This document shows positions 7,802 through 16,234 of a stretch of DNA of 64,000 nucleotides, in pieces. The DNA comes from Rhizobium sp. FY34. Lineage in GTDB: Bacteria > Pseudomonadota > Alphaproteobacteria > Rhizobiales > Rhizobiaceae. The number at the start of each line of letters is the position of its first letter. Within the stretch, counting starts at the first letter, position 1. The DNA is taken from positions 275,517 through 339,516 of the forward strand of contig NZ_STFZ01000014.1 of the NCBI RefSeq assembly GCF_005222845.1, read 5' to 3'. A program made the position numbers and the translations under genes. The notes under the pieces were generated by a model. The model had not been told where the DNA came from. It saw only the letters and a list, made by a program, of their open reading frames with translations, and did not search any database.

Positions 7802-9055
7802 ATACAGAGTGCGCATTTTCTTTATGGTGCGGCCGCAGTCGCGGCCCTGTTCTTTGCCAATGTCGGAACAGCTGTCGCTGCACCGAGCTGCGGACTGAAC
7901 AATGGTCAGGTGGCAAGCGGGGAGCCGATAAAGGTCGGTGCGATCGTCGGCCAGACAGGTCTTGACGATCTTTCGTCTGCATCGAAGGCGGCAAAGGCCT
8001 ATTTCGACTGCGTCAACGCTAATGGCGGCATCAATGGGCGACCAGTGGAATATCTGGTCGAGGACGATCAGTGGAACCCGGAAGTCGCGGCCCAAGTAGC
8101 AACCAAGCTGGTGAAGGACGAAAAGGTCGTCGCCCTGGTCGGCTGCCTCCTTCGTCGAGATGGGCGTCAACGCCAAACTCTACGAAGAAGAAGGTGTGAT
8201 GGCGATGGCCTCCGGCTGTGCGGTGGCGGAATGCTTCGAATCGCGCAACATCGTGTCTACCAATGAAGGACCGCTTCCATCGTCGGTTGGGGCTGCCCAG
8301 TGGGCGGTCGGCAATCTCGGCTCGAAGAACGTCGTCTTCATCGGGCTGACCATCCCGAGCGTGGGACCCTATTCCTGCGGCTGGACGGAAAAATACATGC
8401 AGTCGAAGGGACTTTCTGGCTCCAGCGTGCTGCTTGATCCGGCTGCGGCTGATATGAACTCCGCCTTCCTGGAAGCAGTTGCATCGGGGGCCGATACCAT
8501 CCTCGTCAACCTGCCGGCCGGCATGGCGGCGGCGCTTCTGAAAGTGGTTCAGGAATCGGGCCAGCGCGACAGCTACACATGGATTTCCTCGGCGCCGCTT
8601 TATGACCGCGATGTGCCCAGCATGCTCGGCGATGACTGGGCGGGTGTCTTGTATGTCAACGCCGAATTGATTCCGATCGATGGCACGGGGCCGGATGCCA
8701 CCAACTGGCGCGGCGTGCTTGACACACATGGCAAGCCCGAGGATCCGCGCGACACCTTCAGCCAGGCCGGCCATCTCTCGGCGCGCTTCTTCGTCGAGGT
8801 GCTTTCTGAAGCAAGATCCCGCCAAGTTCGACCGTGCCGCGGTCACCAAGGCGATCCGCGGCATCAAGAACTACATCTCTGCTCTGCGGCCGTTACTATG
8901 TCGGCAATGGCGACCGGCACATGCCGAACCATGCCATTATGATGGTCCAGATGGTCTCGGGCGGCTATAAGGTTGTCGGCGAATGCACCGACATCGACAG
9001 TGCCTATCTCGAACCCTACCGCGCCGACGAAAAAGCGCTGGGTATCGGCAACTGA
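7802..9055 (+). pseudogene. Branched-chain-type ABC substrate-binding protein, frameshifted
   Basis: Translation in pieces gives a periplasmic-binding protein of the Leu/Ile/Val type. A signal peptide (LYGAAAVAALFFANVGTAVAA) is followed by GEPIKVGAIVGQTG, then a long central part (NAKLYEEEGVMAMASGCAVA onward) and an ending GRYYVGNGDRHMPNHAIMMV. The reading frame shifts near 8142, near 8804 and near 8877. The codon seven bases after the GGGAGGG ribosome-binding site (7788-7794) is ATA, where ATG would be expected. With four separate defects the gene is dead unless the assembly is wrong. It follows the GMC gene and was probably the uptake protein for that pathway. Confidence 0.85.
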
Positions 9056-9057
9056 GG

Positions 9058-9434
9058 ATGTCAGGCATGTTGGGCGCCTATGGAATGTTCCTAGTTTCGG
9101 GGCTTGCCGTCGCCACCCTCAATGCCTTCGAGCGCCGGATGACGGAACTGGCGCGATGCGTGGCCGGCCGTCCGAAACTGATCTTGCTTGATGAGCCAGG
9201 CGCCGGCTTCTCCCAAGTCGAGGTTGCGCGGCTGCGCAGCGTGATCGGCGGGATCGCGGGTGTGATCGGCGCAAGGACGTTTGTGATCGACCAGACGTGG
9301 ATCTGATCCAGGCCACCTGCCAGCATACCATGGTGCTCGATTTCGGATCACTGGTGACCTATGGCGAGACCGCGACGATATTAGTCGACGATCGTGTTCG
9401 CGCTGTTTATCTAGGGACGGAGGAGGTGAAATGA
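9058..9434 (+). pseudogene. Deletion fusion: permease start joined to LivG-like ATPase C-terminus
   Basis: The first 24 or so codons (MSGMLGAYGMFLVSGLAVAT) look like the first membrane segment of a LivH-type permease. At about 9131 the sequence switches to the C-terminal part of a LivG-type ATPase: TELARCVAGRPKLILLDEPG contains Walker B. A further one-base loss near 9293 turns the expected HDVDLI into QTWI plus a stop. The ATPase tail then continues in another frame (TMVLDFGSLVTYGE to GTEEVK) and stops at 9434. So a deletion removed most of both permeases and the front of the ATPase. Confidence 0.7.
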
Positions 9435-9583
9435 GCGTGATTGAAATCTCCAACCTGTCGGTCCGTCGCGATGTGAAACGGGTCGTTGACGATGTTTCCA
9501 TTCGGCTCGCGCCTGGCTTAGAAATCGCGGCTGGTGTCAGCTTGGAGGCGGGACGCGGTAGCCTTTCTTCAATCAGAACTTGA
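9431..9583 (+). pseudogene. LivF-like ABC ATPase, N-terminal stub
   Basis: ATG 9431 overlaps the stop of the LivG remnant (ATGA), as is usual for livG-livF pairs. The first residues MSVIEISNLSVRRDVKRVVD and DVSIRLAPG fit the start of a branched-chain transporter ATPase. The similarity then ends before Walker A, and a stop follows at 9581-9583. It is the last trace of the ABC system whose binding protein lies just upstream. Confidence 0.6.
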
Positions 9584-9679
9584 TGTCTCCGTCAGGTCAG
9601 GTCAACTTTTTGCCAAACGAGTTGCTGGTCTAGAGAATGGGCGCGGTCGCGGGACCCGCATGCGCAGCAGAAAGAAGAA

Positions 9680-10591
9680 ATGACAAACCTTGCGCCTTTT
9701 AGTGAGGCTTTCCTGAACTGGGACCTCAACATCTCGCCTGAAGTTGCCAGAGACACCCGACTGGAGTGCCGGCACTACGGCGATGTGCGGATTTCATCGC
9801 TCGAAGGCGGTGTATGCAGGGGCGCGCGCTCAGAAATCCACAATGCCCACGATGGTGGCGAATACACGGGGCTGGTCACCTTGATGCGGGGAAACATGCT
9901 CGTCAGCACCGAGGGTGTCGAAATGGAGCTTTCCGAAGGCGACACTCTCATCTGGAGCAATCGGGGGAACCACGAGTTTCACGTCAACGACCGGGTTCAG
10001 CAGCTGATCATCATCGTCCCAACCAGCCGTTTCCAGACTTACATGGCCCGCCCTCTGCCATTCACACAATGGGCGCTTCAGGGCAGAACCCCTGTTGGCG
10101 GTCTCATTTCAGGGTTCATGCGCGCACTGTCACAGAACATTGAGCTGTTGGACCGGCGGTCAGGCGAGACGGCGGTCGACATGTTCCTCGCCATGCTGAG
10201 CAAGGCGATCAAGGGTACGCACGTAAATGTCGAGGCAACACCCCGAACTGCAAGATACGACCGCATTCTGTCTTTCATCGAAGATCAGCTTGAAAATTCC
10301 AAATTGACGCCTGCTCTCATTGCGCGAGCACATGATATTTCTACTCGATATCTGAATTTTCTCTTCCATCAGCACGGTCAAACTGTTGTTGCCTGGATCA
10401 GGGAGCGCCGCCTTGTACACGGCGCCGAAGATCTTCAGGAAAACCAGGACGCATTGAGCATTACAGAAATTGCGCATAAATGGCATTTCAGCGACGGGGC
10501 GCATTTCACCAGATCGTTCAAGGCGAAATTTGGCGTCACGCCGAGCGCCTGGCGTCGCGACAATCGACCGACCAAGGATGAGGCCGAATAG
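9680..10591 (+). CDS. AraC-family transcriptional regulator
   Basis: A 303-residue protein with an AraC-ligand-binding-like N-terminal half (about 30-200) and a C-terminal HTH_18-type DNA-binding domain (about 205-300). The ending GAHFTRSFKAKFGVTPSAWR is the second helix-turn-helix signature. The start ATG follows AAAGAAGAA, a weak ribosome-binding site. It lies between the ruined ABC locus and a convergent alpha/beta hydrolase gene. It is the second of three AraC genes within 11 kb, and which promoter it controls is not visible. Confidence 0.85.
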   Translation: MTNLAPFSEAFLNWDLNISPEVARDTRLECRHYGDVRISSLEGGVCRGARSEIHNAHDGGEYTGLVTLMRGNMLVSTEGVEMELSEGDTLIWSNRGNHEFHVNDRVQQLIIIVPTSRFQTYMARPLPFTQWALQGRTPVGGLISGFMRALSQNIELLDRRSGETAVDMFLAMLSKAIKGTHVNVEATPRTARYDRILSFIEDQLENSKLTPALIARAHDISTRYLNFLFHQHGQTVVAWIRERRLVHGAEDLQENQDALSITEIAHKWHFSDGAHFTRSFKAKFGVTPSAWRRDNRPTKDEAE

Positions 10592-10630
10592 ACACGCCGC
10601 GACGCCAGAAAATAGTCCGGGCTGACTGCC

Positions 10631-11524
10631 TCAGAGGTGTTTCTTGAACCATGCCAGCGCCAGTTCGGCGGCTTCATCGAACTTGTCGTAGTACAGGTCG
10701 AAGTGTCCGCCTTCGACGATGGCGAGGTTCTTTGGATAGCCCGCCCGATCGAAGGCTGCCTGCGCAATGTCAGGAGTGGTGACGCGGTCGGTAGAGCCGA
10801 TGATCATCTGGAACGGCCGGGGCGAAATCATATGGATCAGGGCCGCCGGTTCATAGGTGCTGGCAAGTTCCATCGAGCGCACGGTGACCCGGTTTTCCCA
10901 TGTTTTCGACTTGCCTTGATGAGCCACCGTATGAGTCCAGGCATCGGCCATCGGCATGACGGCGGGCTCCATCGGGTTCTCTGTCACAACAGGCATCATC
11001 AGGGGAGGCTGACCCGCCATGCGTCCCATTCTGTCGCCTGCCCACATCTTCCGCACCATGGCAAGAAAATCGGGGCGGACCTGACGCGCGACGGTCTGGC
11101 TGCCGCTGACAAAGGGTACCTGCACTGAAACGCATTTAACGCGGTGATCAATCGATGCGACATTGATCGCGTGGCCGCCGCTGAAGCTCGACCCCCAGAC
11201 GCCGATGCGCTCAGCGTCGATGCCCGGTTGCATCTGGGCAAAGGTGATTGCGTCGCGCATGTCCTCGACCTGCTGTTGTGGCAAGACCTCCTGCCGTTGC
11301 GCGCCATCACTCAGGCCGAAATTGCGGTGATCATAGAGAAGAACGGAAAACCCTGCATTGGCGAAATACTCCGAAAAGCCTTCGTGATTTGAGAAATCGA
11401 TGGTGGAGCTGATGCCGCCCGTAAGAATGATCAAGGGCTTCGCCGCTTCGTCACCGGCACCGCTGTAGAGGCGGCCGCGCAATGTCGTGCCGTCAGCTGC
11501 CTGGAAAGAAATTTCTGAGTACAT
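10631..11524 (-). CDS. Alpha/beta hydrolase (dienelactone-hydrolase-like)
   Basis: A 297-residue serine hydrolase. The nucleophile elbow is GSSFSGG (G-x-S-x-G), an oxyanion-region LTGGISS lies near residue 35, a late Asp is in IGSTDRVTTPD, and the His is in VEGGHFDLYYD, giving a complete Ser-Asp-His triad. There is no signal peptide, so it is cytoplasmic. It sits downstream of an SDR and a broken MFS gene on the same strand, in a cluster with a Baeyer-Villiger monooxygenase. A role in hydrolysing an ester or lactone from that reaction is plausible but inferred. Confidence 0.85.
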   Translation of the reverse strand: MYSEISFQAADGTTLRGRLYSGAGDEAAKPLIILTGGISSTIDFSNHEGFSEYFANAGFSVLLYDHRNFGLSDGAQRQEVLPQQQVEDMRDAITFAQMQPGIDAERIGVWGSSFSGGHAINVASIDHRVKCVSVQVPFVSGSQTVARQVRPDFLAMVRKMWAGDRMGRMAGQPPLMMPVVTENPMEPAVMPMADAWTHTVAHQGKSKTWENRVTVRSMELASTYEPAALIHMISPRPFQMIIGSTDRVTTPDIAQAAFDRAGYPKNLAIVEGGHFDLYYDKFDEAAELALAWFKKHL

Positions 11525-11686
11525 GATTGATATCCTTATTGGAGTTTGCTTCGAGGTGACGAATGTTCCGGTCGCAAGAAGATCGGACGGGCTCCACCAT
11601 TCCAGTTTTCGTGGACCGGGATTTGGACTACGCCGCTGCTCTTGCGACAGCGGTTGCGTTTCTGGCGCAACTGAAGAGAAACAGCG

Positions 11687-12053
11687 CTAGGCTTCCATGC
11701 CGATGGCCAAATAGCCTACCGCCGTAAAGCCGAACATTTGCACGATGATGCCGCCGGTAAATCCACCGATTGTCGATCCACCCATTACGATAACCGGTGT
11801 CGCTGCTGTTGCGCGGCCTGTCGTTTCGATGCGAGACAAGAGACCGAAAATGAAGGTGTTTGCGATGGCGAAAGCGAAGGGAATCAGCAGCAGCGCCGCG
11901 AAATACCATGCAAAGTTTGTAGTGCTGGGAAGCCACAGCCAGCCGGCCTAGGTAGGTCCCATGACCATCGCCGTGTTCAGCGGGATAATCCAATGCTGCG
12001 TAAGGCCGACCATCAAGGGCAAACCATGATCGCTTCGTATCAATATTCTTCAT
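11687..12053 (-). pseudogene. MFS transporter, internally deleted and frameshifted
   Basis: The start MKNIDTKRSWFAL has a good ribosome-binding site (GGGGGGAGAA). A one-base shift then gives MVGLTQHWIIPLNTAMVMGP, followed by a stop (TAG). Homology resumes near the C-terminus with NTFIFGLLSRIETTGRATAA and IIVQMFGFTAVGYLAIGME. Eight or more membrane segments are missing. The C-terminal block resembles the intact carrier at 37204-38385 (TFVFGLLAALEPSGRTNAAT), so it was a member of the same subfamily. It lies between the SDR and hydrolase genes of one transcription unit. Confidence 0.75.
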
Positions 12054-12118
12054 ATTTCTCCCCCCGGAGATCTAATACCAAACCAGCCTCCTCCAACGAC
12101 GGCTCGGCATGATTGGTT

Positions 12119-12862
12119 TCAGCTGACGCTTGCCCCTGCATCGACCTGGAACGAAACCCCGGTCATGCCGCTGCTTTGATCGCTCAAGAGGAAGACAACG
12201 CTTTCCGCGACCTCATTGACGGTCACTGCTCTTCCCAGAGGGTGTCTGATTTTCAGCATTTGTTGAAAGCCCGGGTCGGCGAACATTGGACCCGTCATCG
12301 GCGTTTCGAAGAATGTCGGGCAGATCGCGTTGCAGCGGATACCTGCGCTGCCATAGTCCAGGGCAATGGATTTGGTCAGCCCTATGACACCGTGTTTGGA
12401 TGAGACATAAGCCGGCAGCCCCCGCTCGGCGAGAAGGCCAGCCATAGAGGCGGTGTTGACGATTACGCCGCCTCCGACCGTCAGAAAGTGGCGAATTTCA
12501 GCCCGTGCCGAATAGAATACGCCATTCAGGTTTACACTCAGCACAGCCGCCCAGTTTTCGTCGCTGCATTCGTGCAGAGACCCGAGTTTGCCACCGATTC
12601 CGGCATTGTTGACCGCCCCATCCAATCTGCCAAAATCCGCAACGATACTTGCCACGACGTCATCGATGTCAGAGGACTTTGTCACGTCGACCTGATACGC
12701 TTTTGCTCCGTCGATCTCCTCCGCAAGCATCCGGGCAGCGGCGATATCGTAGTCGGCGATTGCGACGCGTGCGCCGCGTGCAGCCAACAGTTCAACGATT
12801 TTTGCGCCCAGACCAGACGCGCCTCCGGTCACAAGAATAACCCTGCCTTCAAAATCTTTCAT
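12119..12862 (-). CDS. Short-chain dehydrogenase/reductase (SDR)
   Basis: A 247-residue classical SDR. It has TGGASGLG near residue 12, NNAGIGG near 88, ASM with the catalytic Ser near 140, and YVSSK with Tyr and Lys near 154-158. The ending SFQVDAGASVS is normal. The frame stays open to 13180, but the Met at 12862 is chosen because the SDR fold begins there (MKDFEGRVILVTGG) and GGAGG precedes it. It heads a minus-strand unit with the dead MFS gene and the alpha/beta hydrolase. In this setting it may oxidise a secondary alcohol to the ketone used by the monooxygenase at 14548, which is inference. Confidence 0.87.
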   Translation of the reverse strand: MKDFEGRVILVTGGASGLGAKIVELLAARGARVAIADYDIAAARMLAEEIDGAKAYQVDVTKSSDIDDVVASIVADFGRLDGAVNNAGIGGKLGSLHECSDENWAAVLSVNLNGVFYSARAEIRHFLTVGGGVIVNTASMAGLLAERGLPAYVSSKHGVIGLTKSIALDYGSAGIRCNAICPTFFETPMTGPMFADPGFQQMLKIRHPLGRAVTVNEVAESVVFLLSDQSSGMTGVSFQVDAGASVS

Positions 12863-13362
12863 GATGTCCTCCATTACAGACGAGCGCAGCGATTTTGATG
12901 GGCTCTTCTGATCTGGGCAGGCTAGTCTTCCCTCCAACTCGATGCTTGTTTTTGCGGGAATGAAGACTTGAACGTTTGCGAAGTGAACGAGCAGATCGAC
13001 AGATCGGCGGTGCCGGCCATGGACTTGAAATCCCGAAGATTTCCCGTCGTAGAGATCTGCTTCCAACCCACAGCCAGGTTGCAATGCCTCGATATCGCCT
13101 GAGAAACACGCGCCGCCTGACGTGTGCAAGCCTGTGTGAGGCAGCAGGATCCCATCCTGCTTCAACTGATCGCCAGACAACTGCGGGCTCGCAATATCAA
13201 CAGGGCGTTAGACCATTGTGATCTGCCCGAAGCTGCCTTCGTTTGGCGGAGCGCGGCGAACGTTTCGGGTAGCCCGGTTTTGTAATGGCGCGTCGTCGCA
13301 ACGGGCGCGGATCTTGTCGCCCGGTGTATCTGATCGCGTCGAGGGATGGCCCCGGCCCAGGA
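12863..13362. other. Intergenic stretch with no supportable gene
   Basis: Five hundred bases separate the SDR start from the AraC stop, both on the minus strand. A minus-strand frame is open through much of it (to 13180), but the translation shows no recognisable motif. The promoter of the SDR unit should lie at its left edge. I saw no strong repeat or hairpin. Confidence 0.5.
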
Positions 13363-14250
13363 CTACGTCAATTGTTGTCGGAACTTTCCTGGCGTCGCGC
13401 CGAAGCGGCGGGAGAATTGTCGCGTCAAATGAGACTGATCCGCAAAACCGCAAGACGCCGCGATCTCAGCCAGGGGCATGGCTGCATGCTTGATGAGGTG
13501 CCGCGCGCGATCAAGGCGCTGCTCCTGAACATAGGCATATGCCGCCACGCCGAATGTTTCGCGAAAATGCCTGGAGAATGTGCATACGCCGAGATTGACC
13601 AGCCGAGCCAGGGAATTCAGATCCAGTGCTTCGTGAAGATGCGCGTCGATAAACTCTCTGATCAGATGTTGCTGCCGGTCATCGAGCTTTCCTTGCAAGC
13701 GAACCGGAGAAAAAGCCATTTGAGCATAATGCCTGAGCAGATGAATGGTGAACAGGCGTGCCATGAGATCGATATAGAGCACACCGCCACTTGCAGGCTC
13801 GTCGAGCTCCTGCTCGATGCGTTGTATCCCCTCGACCAGCACGGGATCTCGACAGTCGAGAATATCCAGAACGGCAACGTCGTCCACTGGGCGATTCATG
13901 ACCTCGTTGGCGACATCCACCATGAGGCTGCGACTCAAATAAAGGTGGCTCGCCTCCACAGGCGGCAGCCAGCGCCATTGAGATGACACTCCCCGCGCCA
14001 GAAGCGACACCGATCCTGGCGGACAAACCCGTTTCGTCCAGCGCCCGTCCACCCGCCTTTCCAGCGTCGAACCACCCGACTTGCACAACACAATCAATGT
14101 ATCGCGCATTGCAGGAAGCGCGACATCCTGTCCGGCATAGGCATATTTCCGGAAAGTCCCCTCTTTCCAGCCGCTGTGATCACTTTGCGCAAGCAACTTG
14201 CCGGGCAACCAGACGGGCAAGTCCGCAGGCGCTACACCTCCCTCGTGCAC
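13363..14250 (-). CDS. AraC-family transcriptional regulator
   Basis: A 295-residue regulator starting with GTG, supported by GGAGGA seven bases upstream. The N-terminal cupin-like sensor covers about residues 20-170. The C-terminal double HTH shows LNSLARLVNLGVCTFSRHFR and LAEIAASCGFADQSHLTRQF. It is divergent from the Baeyer-Villiger monooxygenase gene, with 297 bases between them, so it most likely activates the 14548-18749 unit. The inducer is not known. Confidence 0.87.
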   Translation of the reverse strand: MHEGGVAPADLPVWLPGKLLAQSDHSGWKEGTFRKYAYAGQDVALPAMRDTLIVLCKSGGSTLERRVDGRWTKRVCPPGSVSLLARGVSSQWRWLPPVEASHLYLSRSLMVDVANEVMNRPVDDVAVLDILDCRDPVLVEGIQRIEQELDEPASGGVLYIDLMARLFTIHLLRHYAQMAFSPVRLQGKLDDRQQHLIREFIDAHLHEALDLNSLARLVNLGVCTFSRHFRETFGVAAYAYVQEQRLDRARHLIKHAAMPLAEIAASCGFADQSHLTRQFSRRFGATPGKFRQQLT

Positions 14251-14547
14251 CGCGCTCCTCCTCTCGATGACAGACCGACCTGGCCCGCTGCGAGCAGGCC
14301 AGTATCAGGCCGTCGGCAACGCTCCTCAACCTTGCCGCCGGACAATCTCTTCATATGTTAACTATATGGCGCCCGTCCCGCAAGCCCGCGTGTTTCCGTC
14401 CGGGCGGCAAATCGCCTTTGCGTGTTTTGTTCAAAAAATCGCGTGGATCGATCAAGAACCGACGCGATGCCTCATGCAGCTTATTCGGGCCAAACCTGCC
14501 GGTCACGGACCGGGATGATGGGCAACGTGGGTGCGGGAGGAAAACGC

Positions 14548-16182
14548 ATGTCGAATAAAATCATCGAAAAAGCACCCGCCGGTGCCGGTACCGAGCTGGA
14601 CGTGTTGATCATCGGCGCAGGAGTATCCGGCCTCTATCAGTTGCATCTCATGCGCGAGAAAGGTCTGACGGCCCGCATTTGTGAAGCCGGTTCAGGCATC
14701 GGAGGAACCTGGTTCTGGAACCGCTATCCGGGTGCCCGTCTCGATTCAGAATCGCCGAGCTATCAGTATCTGTTCTCCGAGGAGCTCTATCGCAACTGGA
14801 CCTGGAGCGAACGCTTTGCGACCCAGGCAGAAGTCGAGGCATGGCTGAATTATGTGGCTGACAGTTTGGCTTTGAGGCAGGACATAGATCTAGACACCGC
14901 CGTGACGAGCGCAGTCTGGGACGAAAGCATATTGCGCTGGACCGTGCAGACCTCGCGCGGCACGACACTCAGGCCGCGCTTTGTCATTGCCTGCTGTGGC
15001 ATGTTGTCGGCGCCGCTCACGGACCAGTTTCCGGGTCAGACGCTGTTTAAAGGCCAGATTTTTCACACCGCACGCTGGCCGGCGACCGGAGCTAATCTTG
15101 CCGGAAAACGCGTCGGCGTCATCGGCACCGGCGCCACCGGCATTCAGGTCGTGCAGGCCCTCGCCCCGGTTGCGGGCGAATTGACCGTATTCGTGCGGAC
15201 GCCGCATTATGCACTGCCCATGCAGAACGTTCAGTATTCGGCTGTTGAGATCGAAGCTTACAAATCGAACTTCCGCGCCTTGCAGGATCAGCTGCCGGTT
15301 TCCTTCGGCGGTTTCGATTTCGCCCCCGAATATGCCTGGGCGGATCTGTCGCCGGAAAAGCGGCTTGAAATCCTCGAAGCATGCTATTCGGACGGTTCGC
15401 TGAAGTTCTGGCTTGCGTCATTCGCCGAATTATTCGTTGACGAAGAGGTCAACGCGGAAATCTCTGCCTTTATCCGTGCCAAGATGCGGGCGCGCCTGAA
15501 TGATGACCGGCTGAGTGAGATCCTGGTTCCTGCCGACTATGGTTTCGGCACGCGGCGCGTGCCGCTTGAAAACGGCTTCCTCGAAGCCTTTCTGCAACCA
15601 AATGTCCACGCCGTTCCCGTCAAGTCGAACCCGATTGCCGCCGTGACGCCCACGGGGTTGCAACTCGCCGATGGAACGGTTCACGAACTCGATGCAATTA
15701 TCATGGCCACCGGATTCGATGCCGGTACCGGCGCATTTGCGCGGATCGACTTCAGGGGTCGCGATGGTCTGTCGTTGCGTGACCATTGGCAAAAGGGTGT
15801 ATCCACCGCGTTTGGCCTGCAGATGAACGGGTTCCCCAATCTTTTCATGACGGGCGCACCTCTGGCGCCGTCGGCGGCACTTTGCAACATGCCCATCTGC
15901 CTGCAGTTCCAGAATGAATGGATAGCGGACTGCATCGAGCATGTCCTCGAAAACGGTGGCCATGTGATCGAGCCTACGGCGCAAATCGAACGGGAGTGGG
16001 TAGAGCATCACGATCTCGTCGCCGCCAGCGTGCTGATGAGCAAGACGGACTCCTGGTATGTCGGCTCCAACGTGGCTGGCAAGCCCCGGCGCCTGCTGGC
16101 TTACGCCGGTGGCGCGGACGCCTATCGGACCCGATGCCTTGAGATTGCCGAAAGCGGCTATTCCGGCTTCGACATCCACTGA
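14548..16182 (+). CDS. Baeyer-Villiger-type flavin monooxygenase
   Basis: A 544-residue FAD/NADPH monooxygenase that inserts oxygen next to a ketone carbonyl to give an ester or lactone. The FAD Rossmann motif GAGVSGL is at 23-29. The type I BVMO fingerprint FxGxxxHxxxWP is present exactly (FKGQIFHTARWP, 167-178). The NADPH Rossmann motif GTGATG is at about 193. The ATG is set by GCGGGAGG eight bases upstream. A putative esterase follows, the usual partner that hydrolyses the product. The members I recall with this beginning act on cyclic or aryl ketones, so the substrate remains open. Confidence 0.92.
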   Translation: MSNKIIEKAPAGAGTELDVLIIGAGVSGLYQLHLMREKGLTARICEAGSGIGGTWFWNRYPGARLDSESPSYQYLFSEELYRNWTWSERFATQAEVEAWLNYVADSLALRQDIDLDTAVTSAVWDESILRWTVQTSRGTTLRPRFVIACCGMLSAPLTDQFPGQTLFKGQIFHTARWPATGANLAGKRVGVIGTGATGIQVVQALAPVAGELTVFVRTPHYALPMQNVQYSAVEIEAYKSNFRALQDQLPVSFGGFDFAPEYAWADLSPEKRLEILEACYSDGSLKFWLASFAELFVDEEVNAEISAFIRAKMRARLNDDRLSEILVPADYGFGTRRVPLENGFLEAFLQPNVHAVPVKSNPIAAVTPTGLQLADGTVHELDAIIMATGFDAGTGAFARIDFRGRDGLSLRDHWQKGVSTAFGLQMNGFPNLFMTGAPLAPSAALCNMPICLQFQNEWIADCIEHVLENGGHVIEPTAQIEREWVEHHDLVAASVLMSKTDSWYVGSNVAGKPRRLLAYAGGADAYRTRCLEIAESGYSGFDIH

Positions 16183-16185
16183 TCG

Positions 16186-16205
16186 CCCCCCCCCCCAAAA
16201 AAAAA
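16186..16205 (+). repeat. C11-A9 homopolymer tract
   Basis: Eleven C residues are followed directly by nine A residues, four bases after the stop of the monooxygenase. Such tracts slip during replication and sequencing, so the exact length is uncertain. It is noncoding, in the 52-base gap before the esterase. Confidence 0.95.
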
Positions 16206-16234
16206 TCCCAGCTGAGACAGATCGAGGAAGACCT

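Noticed and set aside
6166-7803. Very long open frame (545 codons) on the minus strand opposite the GMC oxidoreductase
   Set aside because: The plus-strand protein has all GMC motifs and a good ribosome-binding site. The antisense translation has no recognisable motif and reflects codon bias of a GC-rich gene.
12863-13180. In-frame N-terminal extension of the SDR gene by about 106 codons
   Set aside because: The SDR fold begins at the Met at 12862, which has its own ribosome-binding site, and the extension has no homology-like features.
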